Assembly: GCA_030272585.1 (NCBI GenBank)
Contig: BSYQ01000002.1
Location: 6,138,001 to 6,202,000, forward strand
From: Bryopsis sp. KO-2023
Taxonomy: Eukaryota > Chlorophyta > Ulvophyceae > Bryopsidales > Bryopsidaceae
Direction of reading: 5' to 3'
DNA length: 64,000 nucleotides
Shown here: piece by piece, positions 22,803 through 31,360 of the stretch
How the letters are laid out: every line of letters starts with the position of its first letter
How positions within the stretch are numbered: position 1 is the stretch's first letter
Notes under the pieces: generated by a model
What the model saw: only the letters and a program-made list of their open reading frames with translations
The model's database searches: none
What the model was told of the DNA's origin: nothing
Program-made: the position numbers and the translations under genes

Positions 22803-23241
22803 ATCAGTGATTCCAACTCAGCGTCCTTCTGATCAACCCAATTCCAATCAGCAACTGCCCTCAAGTGAGATCTTTTTCTCTTCCCTTTTCCAGCCAAAAT
22901 TTTATCTTTCTTTTTCTCTGTTTCTGTCTCTTTGCTGTGAAAAGTTTTTTTTCCAGCTCTCCCGCCACAGGTATCAGATGTATAAATAAGATGTGAAAAA
23001 AAACAAAATAAATGAAAGTCAGTCTACCGAAAACTCGGAACTCCTCATCCCCGTCAGAGGTAATCTGCAAAATCTGCCGTCCAACAGATCATTGTATCCA
23101 CTGGAAACTCCCAAAAAATATCCCAAAGGAAAAAAGATAAAATACCCCCACAAAAAAATCCAATCAACTATCCACCCTTCACTGCAAATCCACCAACTGG
23201 GTACCTTTGATTCCAGAGTGCTTTTTTGGTCTTTTTTTCAC

Positions 23242-23397
23242 CTCTACACGTTAAAGTCTTCTTCGAGAAAGCTGCATTGATTTTGCCCAGGAGGTCAGCC
23301 TCTTCAGACATCATCTTTTCGGACCACCCGCTGAGTTGAGCGAGGAGTGGCTGCGCTTGCTCGACCATCACACTGCATTCAAGGAGATGATCGATGC
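23242..23397 (-). CDS. Candidate exon, helical protein, unrecognised
   Basis: Minus-strand exon bounded by a long T tract plus AAG and by a GTGAAA donor. It encodes a high-complexity helical stretch (SVMVEQAQPLLAQLSGWSEK, then MMSEEADLLGKINAAF). Surrounding frames are poor. It may belong with the coding-looking sequence at 23.7-24.4 kb on the same strand, but I could not phase the two. Confidence 0.35.
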
Positions 23398-23703
23398 CTT
23401 AAAAAAAAAAACAATCAAAGGAAGCCAGTCCTGTGGCAAAACTCTCCATTTTTCTGCAATTTGTATTCTCTATTTTATTCTATTTATGGCTCCAACACTC
23501 CACAGTTATTTGCATTTTTTTTTTGGTGGACCTCGTTTAAACTTACACGCAAGTCTTATGTCCCTCTTTTAGTCCATGCGGCCTACAGCGCCTGAGCTGA
23601 ATGCTCTATCCCATGTGGACGTACTTTAATTTTTCGAAATCAATGAGAAATACAACACCCCCAGCAGACTTTCCCAAAACAATCGCCTCACTGCATACTC
23701 TCG

Positions 23704-24420
23704 TTAGGTGGCGGACGCAAATTCGATAGCGATGGCAACCTTGCCCGAATGACCATCATCTGCTGCGGCTTGCGCCAGAGCTTCGGCGAATCCCAACTCG
23801 TGTATGTCACCGCTTCCGATGGGCCAGCCACAGGAGAACCCCCTTTCATCGCATGAGAGTTTTGAACTTGGTGGTGGAAACTGTAGTGGCCCCACCTTCT
23901 TCCTTGTCGTCGTTGCAAGCGGATTCGCCATCAATGCTCCACCACTCGTTATAAGCCTTCTTGAGCTTGCTCTGAGAGCCGCTGACAGCCTGGCTTTTTT
24001 TTGGCCGGTTTTATTCTTATCCCCACTTCTTTTTCGACCACACCAATACCTAACGGTTTGACCGTGTTCCTCGATGATTTGAAACCCGTCGACCAAAACG
24101 CAGTGGGGAGTCGAACCCCGTCATTCTTGGCCGTTTCCAGTGCGTCCGAGACCCCCTCAATTTTATCCCGTCACCGAACAAACTTTTCGGCGCGATCCCA
24201 AAGATGTCACACCTGCGTTTTTTGTTCGACTCCACTGGGTCAACACGGTAAAACCGTCGAAAAAAAAATAGCTCACCCTTACCTCCCAGTCCCCGACTTT
24301 CTGTGCGCGCGCTTGATGCCTTTCGTTCGGCGTCAGTCGCCAAGCTGCCATCAAACTCGCCCTGGAAACTCAGAATGGCGCACGTGCACAATCGCGATCC
24401 TATCAATGGGTCGGATGTGA
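23704..24420 (-). CDS. Coding-looking region on the minus strand, exon structure unresolved
   Basis: Balanced codon use and no homopolymers. One frame is open for 130 codons (24096-23704) and ends GHSGKVAIAIEFASAT. Other frames hold exon-like text: MAAWRLTPNERHQARAQKVG before a clear GTAAGG donor near 24286, and VSDALETAKNDGVRLPTAFW near 24150. Several combinations are phase-compatible and I could not pick one. No domain recognised. A tRNA-like GGTTCGACTCC at 24105-24118 (minus strand) lies inside it. Confidence 0.35.
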
Positions 24421-24613
24421 TAGATGCGCCGCCAGCGACGAAAGCGCTTGCGCATATATAAATAAGATCATATGTAAAGAAAACAAAACAAGACTCGACT
24501 CAATCCATTTTTTTTTCTGTCACTTGGGGAGAGAAAAAGAAAGCGCTGCAGTTCTGTTTTGCTTATTTTTATAATCAAGTCTCTGACTGTTGAACAGGAG
24601 ACGTTGAACTTTC

Positions 24614-25015
24614 ATGAGGACGACCAACTCTCTCCGTGGTGGAAAGCTGACAAGGAATGATGTCCAAAAGTCTATCAATTCTGAAATTCAAACACATTCC
24701 TACATAGCAATGTTGCCCGCTATAAATGAGCTGGTAGCAAGTGAAACTACTAGTATTTCTGCCCGTGATCTTTTTATCTTCAGTTGCGTCTGGATAAGAT
24801 GGGAGCCAGGGGTGATTTCCGTGAGGACCTTATGCAGAGCTCTCATAAAGACCCCGCATGCTTCTCGCCCGCATGAGCGGAGGAGGAGGCGGCAGGAGTG
24901 GCCACCACAAGTGATTCATGCGTTCTCTGTGCTTTTTAGGAAGGCAAGGCCTGGGGTGACTCCTTTGCCGATAATGGAGCTGAACTACACGATAGTGTGG
25001 CAGCATTTTTGGTAG
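24614..25015 (+). CDS. Hypothetical ORF, 133 codons
   Basis: Starts at an ATG and is of ordinary composition, with an Arg-rich centre (HERRRRRQEW) and the ending ELNYTIVWQHFW. No domain, signal peptide or membrane segment seen. No paralogue in the window. It may be a single-exon gene or chance. Confidence 0.3.
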   Translation: MRTTNSLRGGKLTRNDVQKSINSEIQTHSYIAMLPAINELVASETTSISARDLFIFSCVWIRWEPGVISVRTLCRALIKTPHASRPHERRRRRQEWPPQVIHAFSVLFRKARPGVTPLPIMELNYTIVWQHFW

Positions 25016-25559
25016 TTACTGTTTTTTTGCTTTTTTTTTCCCGTTTTCGGACCTTGGGCGATGCGATCCATCGCCCAGCCAAAGCCCCCTCGATAATAGG
25101 GATAATGTGTTTTTCTGTTCAGGACTGAAGTATTGCTCTATGTTTTGTTTTTGTAACGCAGCCGTCGTTCTTGTTTCGAAGGGAAACAAAGTGCTTTTGT
25201 TTTCAGTGACTCTGTGTTTTCTTGGATGCTTCTGGTTCTGTTTTCAAGGATGTTTTTGGTTGTGTTTGGAAAGATTGAAATCTGTTTGGAAAGAACGCCA
25301 AGCAGCCAGGAGCCCCTTGGTGATTGGTGTGCAATTCACTCAGTTGCACACACCCACTTGTCAAAAACAACGAAAACGCCCCAACCCAAAGAAAACCCAA
25401 ACCCCAGGATCAGTCAGACTGTGGGTGCAGCTCCAACCAGAAACCACCCAATCACCACCCATCTACTTTTCCCACCAGCTTGTAAAAGATGGCTTTGGCT
25501 GCACCTAACAGTCTGACTGACTGACATCCCTTTCGAGGGGCATTCCACACCCCCATTGG

Positions 25560-27062
25560 TTTCATTCTAAGGACCAGCGTCTGCCCTTTTTTATTTTATG
25601 GTTGGATTTTCGAAAGGCGTACGATTCGGTGCAACATAGGCGTTTGTGGGAGACTCTTTATTGTTTTCGTTTTTCAAAAGCCTATGTGGAGATGTGGCAG
25701 TATTTATACGAACATTCTTCTTTCGTTATAAAGGCATCAGTAGGGACTTCGGTACCGATACCTCTTCGGGCCGGGGTTTTACAAGGTTGTCCAGCAAGTC
25801 CTTCTTTATATAGTCTGTATCAGGAGCCACTCCAAGATTTATTGAACTCGAGGATTGCTGCTCCTTCCTTGGGTGGGGAGACCATTCCATGTATGATGTT
25901 TGCAGATGATACGGGGATACCAGGACATTGTTGGTCTGGGGTAAAGGAAGTGTTGCAGGTTTTGATTGAATGGGAACAATATTCGGGAATTGGTTTAAAT
26001 TTTTCCAAAACGATTCTGATGGTTTTTTTTCAGCAGCTTATGTCTTCTTCTTTTCATTTTCATGAGCATTCTATACCAATTTCAGAGGACCATACATATT
26101 TAGGAATTCGGTTATCATCAAGTTCTCATCATCCTTTTTTGTCGCATATTGATTATGTTTTAGCACAGTGTCGGAAAGCAATGGGGTTTGTTTTGTCGCG
26201 TCTTTTTGCTCTGAAAATTGAGGATCCAAAAGTAGCATACAATCTTTTTAAGGTGTATGTTTTGGGCAGTATAGGATATGGGTTTCCTATTTGGGGTCCA
26301 TTCCTAACAGTTTCTCAGTGGCGTTTGTTGGAAGCAATTCATCTCCAGTTTATGAGAAGTATCCTCCGTTTGCCTCGATATACGCCAAAGGAGGTTCTGT
26401 ACGGGGAATTAGGGTGTTATCCATTAGAATTAGCACTTTGGTCGCAATTGTGCCGATATTGGAACAAGTTGGTTGGGTTATCAGTTGATCGATTGCATGG
26501 AAGATTGTTTTGTTGGGGTTTTGATCAATATCACGCATCTCGATCTTCTTGGTTTGGGCGTATTTTGGGTTTTTTCAGACGGTTTTGGCCGGAGAAGATA
26601 TTTTCTTCTACGACTTTGGTGGACATTTCGGAATTTCAGCGTCGTTATAAAGCTATGCATGCTGAACATGTTTTCGGTTCATCTGCATCTCGAGTTATAT
26701 CTTGGTATCGGCATATTAAGTTTTCCCTCAGATTTGAACGGTATTTGACAACTTTAAAACCAACTTCTCTTCGGGTTTTCTTTACTCGTTTTCGTTGTGG
26801 TATTCATTTCTTGGAAGTGGAAGTGGGACGATATAATGGTGTACCAAGGGAAAACAGGATTTGTCGGTTGTGTCGGTCCGCGGTGGAAGATGAACGGCAT
26901 TTTCTTTTTGAATGCCCTTTTTATTCTTCCTTTCGTTCTTTGCATTCAGATGTTTTTCGATGGGCTAATCCCAAGGATCTTTTTAGTAGGGTGCCATCGG
27001 GCAAATTAGCTTTAGTTATCAGCAAAATGGCTTCAATACGTTCAGCAGGTTTACAATCCTAA
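25560..27062 (+). CDS. LINE reverse transcriptase, N-terminally truncated
   Basis: The frame is open from the LINE's truncated 5' edge to the TAA at 27060-27062, 500 codons. It starts just before RT motif A (LDFRKAYDSVQ), then has PLRAGVLQGCPASPSLY and the catalytic box FADDT. The thumb region has GFPIWGP, RSILRLPRYTPKEVLYGELG, and the C terminus a zinc-knuckle-like CRLC..H....C (CRLCRSAVEDERHFLFECP). The endonuclease and N-terminal RT are missing. No internal stop, so the insertion is fairly young. The stop codon itself is part of the TRIM target duplication. Confidence 0.9.
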   Translation, partial: FHSKDQRLPFFILWLDFRKAYDSVQHRRLWETLYCFRFSKAYVEMWQYLYEHSSFVIKASVGTSVPIPLRAGVLQGCPASPSLYSLYQEPLQDLLNSRIAAPSLGGETIPCMMFADDTGIPGHCWSGVKEVLQVLIEWEQYSGIGLNFSKTILMVFFQQLMSSSFHFHEHSIPISEDHTYLGIRLSSSSHHPFLSHIDYVLAQCRKAMGFVLSRLFALKIEDPKVAYNLFKVYVLGSIGYGFPIWGPFLTVSQWRLLEAIHLQFMRSILRLPRYTPKEVLYGELGCYPLELALWSQLCRYWNKLVGLSVDRLHGRLFCWGFDQYHASRSSWFGRILGFFRRFWPEKIFSSTTLVDISEFQRRYKAMHAEHVFGSSASRVISWYRHIKFSLRFERYLTTLKPTSLRVFFTRFRCGIHFLEVEVGRYNGVPRENRICRLCRSAVEDERHFLFECPFYSSFRSLHSDVFRWANPKDLFSRVPSGKLALVISKMASIRSAGLQS

Positions 27063-27133
27063 TGATACACGATACGAGACGTTGGTGGACCGGCCCGCCC
27101 CCTTTGCGGGCTGTGCCGCTTTATCCCGTATCA
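27063..27133 (-). repeat. TRIM terminal repeat (71 bp)
   Basis: Identical by eye to 27530-27600. It contains a hairpin with arms gcccgc and gcgggc. Confidence 0.88.
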
Positions 27134-27529
27134 TCTCGTCCCCCCCCGGGCCAGTGGTCGCCCTCGACCACCTTCTCCTCGTGCCCGTTACTCCATTCTC
27201 CTTGACCCTCTCTGCGATTACCGGGTTACCGTTCTCTCGCGGGTCTATTCGGGGGTTCTCCAGGATCTTTCTTGTGATCCTCTGATCCTTTGTTCTTATC
27301 CCTTTGATCCGTCTAGTCTCTTGAGCTTATGGTCTTTTGCCTTGCTCTGCGGCGGCAATCACTGTGATGATCTCAGCCCCCTCCCCTCCTTCGCAGTGAT
27401 CCTCATGCTCTTTCACCTCTCGTTACTACCACTCTCGGGTCAGAGGCGCCAACTCACTCTCAACTTCCATGGCCTCGCTAGGACTCGAACTCGTGACCTT
27501 CGGATCGCAAGTTCGGCTCCGAAACCAAA

Positions 27530-27600
27530 TGATACACGATACGAGACGTTGGTGGACCGGCCCGCCCCCTTTGCGGGCTGTGCCGCTTTATCCCGTATCA
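27530..27600 (-). repeat. TRIM terminal repeat (71 bp)
   Basis: Partner of 27063-27133, followed by the target duplication cctaa at 27601-27605. Confidence 0.88.
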
Positions 27601-28417
27601 CCTAAGGTTTTTGTTTTGTTTTTGTTTTTTTTTGTTTTTCTCTTTCTTTTCTTTCCTTTTTGTCTTTGTTCCAGCATCATAGAGGGTGATGGCTCTCTTT
27701 TGCTGTGGGTTGTAATTATGATTATGATTATGATTCCACACCCCCATTGAGATTGGGCACCCCCCCAATTGAAAACCATTGGATTCGTTCCACGAAAACT
27801 AATGAGATTCTTCCCGCAATCACCATCTCAGGCGCGCCGCGCAAAAACCATGGCACCCGTTGGTGCGTTTGGTTGCATACCCAAACCGTGAGAGCTCAAC
27901 CGAGCTTCTCCAGAACAGGAAATGTTTTCCTGTCCCCCACACAACAGCTCACCACACTGTCACCCACCTGACTTTCTGGTGGCTTTGGTCGCCACGCGTG
28001 AGCATAGCGACGACAGCGATTCGGACGGCTGGTTTGGATGTCTTCGAAGACGTCGTCGAGCCGCTCGACGCGCGCACCGCTCGAGTTTTTGGTGGTTGTG
28101 TGAATCATTCTTGGGGGGGGGTACTTGAGTGCGACATCGCTGCATGTCATCGTTCAGCCCGCTGGTCAAGGGGATCTGCTAGAGGATCCCTGGCCACCAG
28201 GTCCCGGGTTTGAACCTTCACTCTCGAATTGTTATGCGCCAGAGAGGTCGTAGCCGCCGGTGCTGAAACCAACTGTTTTGTTTTTGTTTTCGATTTTACT
28301 TTTACTTTTTTTGGGGGATTTTCATGCATGTTGGGGAAAAAATGCTGTTGTTTTTGGTGTGTGTGCGTGTTTTGTTGAATCCTGGAAAAAAATTGGTGCA
28401 CAGAAAGAATTGCAAAT

Positions 28418-28465
28418 AGTCTTCTGTTCCAGAGGCAGACGCCTTCTTCATTAGGCCACGAGGAC
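28418..28465 (-). pseudogene. 5' half of a tRNA-Arg gene, truncated by repeat M
   Basis: On the minus strand, GTCCTCG acceptor strand, D arm with GGCCTAATGAAGAAGGC, and an anticodon arm that no longer pairs fully, then agtcttct, where the match to the intact tRNA-Arg at 49167-49239 stops and repeat M sequence begins. Flanks on the 5' side of the tRNA (28470-28640) also match the flank of the intact gene (49240-49400), so the locus was duplicated and then broken. Confidence 0.7.
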
Positions 28466-28544
28466 ACTCGCTAATGCCAGGGCTGATTAGCGTTTTACCT
28501 GAGGTCATCCAGTATTGAATCCCAGAATTCCAAAAGTCCAAAAA

Positions 28545-28600
28545 CACCTTCGATCCACGCATAACAGCATAGATAAAGCGCTACCCTGCTCGACAGTTAC
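28545..28600 (-). repeat. SINE family S head (tRNA-like)
   Basis: On the minus strand: gtcgagcagggtagcgc, then a variable stretch, then gcgtggatcgaagg. Same head as at 49664, 43056 (minus), 49370 (minus) and 28695 (minus). Confidence 0.55.
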
Positions 28601-28647
28601 AACAATTCAAGGCAACTGTTTTTCAGATTTTCTTTTCTAATTCTCTT

Positions 28648-28695
28648 CATCCGCACAACACCACAGATAAGGCGCTACCCTGCTCGACAGTTACA
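28648..28695 (-). repeat. SINE family S head, second copy
   Basis: On the minus strand: gtcgagcagggtagcgcct, about 95 bases from the previous head. The distal box is degraded. Confidence 0.45.
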
Positions 28696-28699
28696 ATTG

Positions 28700-29880
28700 T
28701 ACACTAGTGTATAGTTCCTCTTACTTCCTTTTGAGAATTCGACGGATGTTAATTTTTGAATGGGTTGAAAAATTTGAGAGGGTAAAAATGAGGGACCAAT
28801 GGGTTAGTCACAGAAGGAAAGAAATAATAAATCGAAGGATTTTTCTTTTCTACTTTTTTTCCCTTCTTTGACTAGGAAAACTGTTGGGGGTGTATTGGCG
28901 TAGAATAGAGAGTTGTTAAAAAAAAATGTGGAGAGAATAAATTTCATGAAACAGAAAAGAAACTATTATTTGAAAAGAAATGATCGTTGTCATGGGAGAG
29001 TTTAGGTATAACTGTTTAACTTGCAACACCACATGTGGAACCAGCCGATTTCAACCAGTTTTTTTTTGTTCTAAACCTTTTCGAGGCTCTTACCAACGTA
29101 TATAATCACCCCCCTATGGCCATTACTGCGACAGTTGAAGAGCATATCCACATTGATTTTCTTTTTATCTTGCTGAAGAAAACAGAGAGGGGGTGCCGGA
29201 GTCCCGCCACAGATTAGTTAAAAGTGAATATATGCTACATTGGGACATTTCAAAGTTTCTTTTCGCGGGGCAAAGTTTCCAAAACAACCTGGATCGCCAA
29301 GAACCTGTTTCTGACGTGTAATTGCAGAGCTTTTCACCGAAACGCGTGGTGATTGAATCAAAAATTGACTCATCTTTGCTTAAATGTAAAATATTGTGAC
29401 GTCATGTGACATCTTGTCTAACTGGGGAAAAGATATTTCCTTTTTTTTTAAAGGTGGCTTCGGAAGAGGTTTTGAATATTCGAGGGACTTGTTCTTTCTG
29501 CGTCCTCCCGGATCGTGTAAAAAAGAGAACGGTGAGGCCCGCAATTAGAACCCATCGACGTTCCAATTTAAAAATTTTAAAATAAAAAATATCTCTTCGA
29601 ACTTTTAATCGAAGAGACCCTGTGCAAGGGCAAAATGCGCGGGACTCGTGAGGGGTGACAAAACTATTGCAAAGGTTTGAAAAAGCAATACATTTTTTGA
29701 AAAAAAAGTAGCCGTAGATTTATGATTTGTGCTAAATATTTTAGATTGAAGTAGCCTGACTATTTGTGTCTTGTCAAATCATGGAGGCTCAAAATATGTG
29801 AAAAACAGAAATTGCACACGCTATATTTGGTCGGTGGATAAGAAGCTAAGAGAAATTAAAAGCAACGCTTCTCTTCAAAG
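28700..29880. other. Intergenic, no gene seen
   Basis: Nothing convincing on either strand. The last 120 bases are the conserved 3' flank of the inverted F-box gene D. Confidence 0.45.
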
Positions 29881-29939
29881 TTGCACCTCACAATCAATGA
29901 ACAAATTATAGAACAAAATTGTCTCCAACAAGATAATGC

Positions 29940-30724
29940 TCACAATCCATTAGAAAAATCCCACTCCCAAATCTCCCCATTACCACGAACGGCCATCAAC
30001 TTTTCATGGTCGACCCATAACACTTTCATCCTTGGCCGGAAATTTTCGTACATATTTCGTGAACAATCAAAACTCCTCAAACACTCCCCCTTCGTTGTAT
30101 CCCATATTTTTATCGTTCCATCATTAGATCCCGTGAACATCCGACCTGTTTTAACAACGACAGAGGTCACACTATCTTTGTGACCTTGAAAAGTTTGCAC
30201 ATGCTGACCGCTTTCCAATTCCCACGAGCGAATATTAACATCACACGCTCCACAAAAAATGAGTCCATCAAGAACATCTAAGGAGCTTGCTCCTTGTTTT
30301 TGTCCACCAATCACTCTGAGGCAGGCATTATCAACTAGGTTCCATATTCGAGTAGTTTCATCCCTTGACCCACTGATCAAAAGACTGCTTGAATGGGGAA
30401 AGAGACAAATAACACTATTTGTGTGACCTCGAAGGGATTCGAACGGCTCCCATACCCTTTTTTTCCAAATTTCAAGATCCCCACAGCTACTCCCAACGGC
30501 TACATTGTCGCCAAGGTCCGCAATCGAGAAAACGCCGCCACGAAAAGTTGATATGCAAACAAGCTTTCTCCAAGTGGAAATATCCCATCCACACAAAACA
30601 CCTCTGAGACCCCCGGTCACAAGTATCCCATCCATAAAAGAGAGACTAAACACCCAACCATTCTCCTCACAATCAAAAACAAATTGTCTCCGATCGAAAT
30701 CAAACACCTCAACCCCGTTGCGAC
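29940..30724 (-). pseudogene. F-box/WD40 paralogue D, 3' part (WD40), split by hAT
   Basis: Minus-strand frame with the blades of A and B in order: VFSLSFMDGILVTGGLRGVL, DETTRIWNL, GTIKIWDTTKGECLR, ending GEIWEWDFSNGL. Stop at 29940 and the following 3' flank match the paralogues. The frame is clean up to the transposon edge. The half ends at the 8-bp target duplication (30717-30724). Confidence 0.9.
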
Positions 30725-30925
30725 CAGTGTTGTGTGGATAATCCGAATCCCGGATAATAGTACCCGGATGTCCGGCCGGGTATCCGGGATCCGCAATTAT
30801 CCGTGTCCGTGGATAATAGGTTTCAGATTATCCACTTCTTATCCGTATCCCCGGGTAATCCAAGTACAAATATCCGGGAGCCCGGATAATGCGCGGATCC
30901 CGGATATCCTAATAGAGAAAAAAAT
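30725..30925 (+). repeat. Left subterminal array of GGATAAT/ATTATCC words
   Basis: About eight copies in either orientation within 200 bases, mixed with ccggat/atccgg. The matching right array is at 34330-34494. Such arrays bind transposase in known hAT elements; here that role is inferred. Confidence 0.65.
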
Positions 30926-30970
30926 CTGGTCGAGAATCTATCCCCGCAACTATGGATCAACTGTAAGCGT

Positions 30971-31360
30971 AACCACGACTCGCTACTTCTGCATAACTCA
31001 TTCGCAAATACATTCGCATTGCGCTACACAACAATCTCCCCTCTCGACTCCCGACTCTTGACTCACAAATTGGCTTTCCTTTGGCCTTCACACTTCACAC
31101 ACGGCAGCAGTGCGAGCGACCAGTGTCGCAGCAACTGTCTTTGTGAGTTGATGGCGGCTCTTGTAACCGTAAGCACGACTCGCTACTTCTGCATAACTCA
31201 TTCGCAAATACATTCGCATTCCGCTACACAACAATCTCCCCTCTCGACTCCCGACTCTTGACTCACAAATTGGCTTTCCTTTGGCCTTCACACTTCACAC
31301 ACGGCAGCAGTGCGAGCGACTAGTGTCGCAGCAACAGTCTGTGTGAGTTGATGGCGGCTC
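30971..31360 (+). repeat. 200-bp tandem duplication at the transposase promoter and start
   Basis: 30971-31160 is repeated at 31171-31360 with very few differences; the period is exactly 200. Each copy ends with the same start context gttgatggcggctc. Only the downstream ATG (31351) opens the transposase frame; the upstream one meets splice-like gtaacc/gtaagc sequence. Confidence 0.85.

Larger units (their letters stand above)
27063..27600 (-). mobile_element. TRIM (miniature LTR retrotransposon) nested in the LINE
   Basis: Two 71-bp direct repeats (27063-27133, 27530-27600) look identical, start TGATAC and end GTATCA. The flanking target duplication is cctaa (27058-27062 and 27601-27605). 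On the minus strand a primer-binding-like TGGTTTCGGAGCC lies two to three bases inside one repeat, and a purine tract GGGGGGGACGAGA adjoins the other. The interior is 396 bases with no coding capacity. These features define a TRIM. It inserted exactly at the LINE stop codon. Confidence 0.88.
25559..27732 (+). mobile_element. 5'-truncated LINE (non-LTR retrotransposon) with 17-bp target duplication
   Basis: Flanked by the perfect 17-mer attccacacccccattg at 25542-25558 and 27733-27749. It begins within RT motif A and ends with a short (attatg)n tail, both hallmarks of target-primed reverse transcription. It holds one RT ORF and a 3' UTR into which a TRIM has inserted (27063-27600). Confidence 0.9.
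25490..28417 (+). repeat. Composite repeat family M, copy 1, interrupted by a LINE
   Basis: Left part 25490-25558 (ggctttggctgcacctaaca and on) and right part 27733-28417 match copy 2 at 40770-41902; the right part also matches copy 3 at 47830-48452. The right part carries a tRNA-like Pol III signature near 28160-28220 (ctggtcaaggggatct, then ggtcccgggtttgaacctt). It ends at 28417 inside a tRNA-Arg-like sequence, whereas copies 2 and 3 run on for another 200 bases, so this copy is 3'-truncated or recombined there. Confidence 0.7.

Noticed and set aside
24080-24170. Possible tRNA gene (GGGTTCGACTCCCC on the minus strand)
   Set aside because: Only the T arm folds; acceptor and anticodon stems do not pair, and the sequence lies in coding-looking DNA.
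27480-27528. Possible tRNA or SINE at the B-box-like GAGTTCGAGTCC (minus strand)
   Set aside because: Better explained as interior sequence of the TRIM next to its primer-binding site; no cloverleaf.
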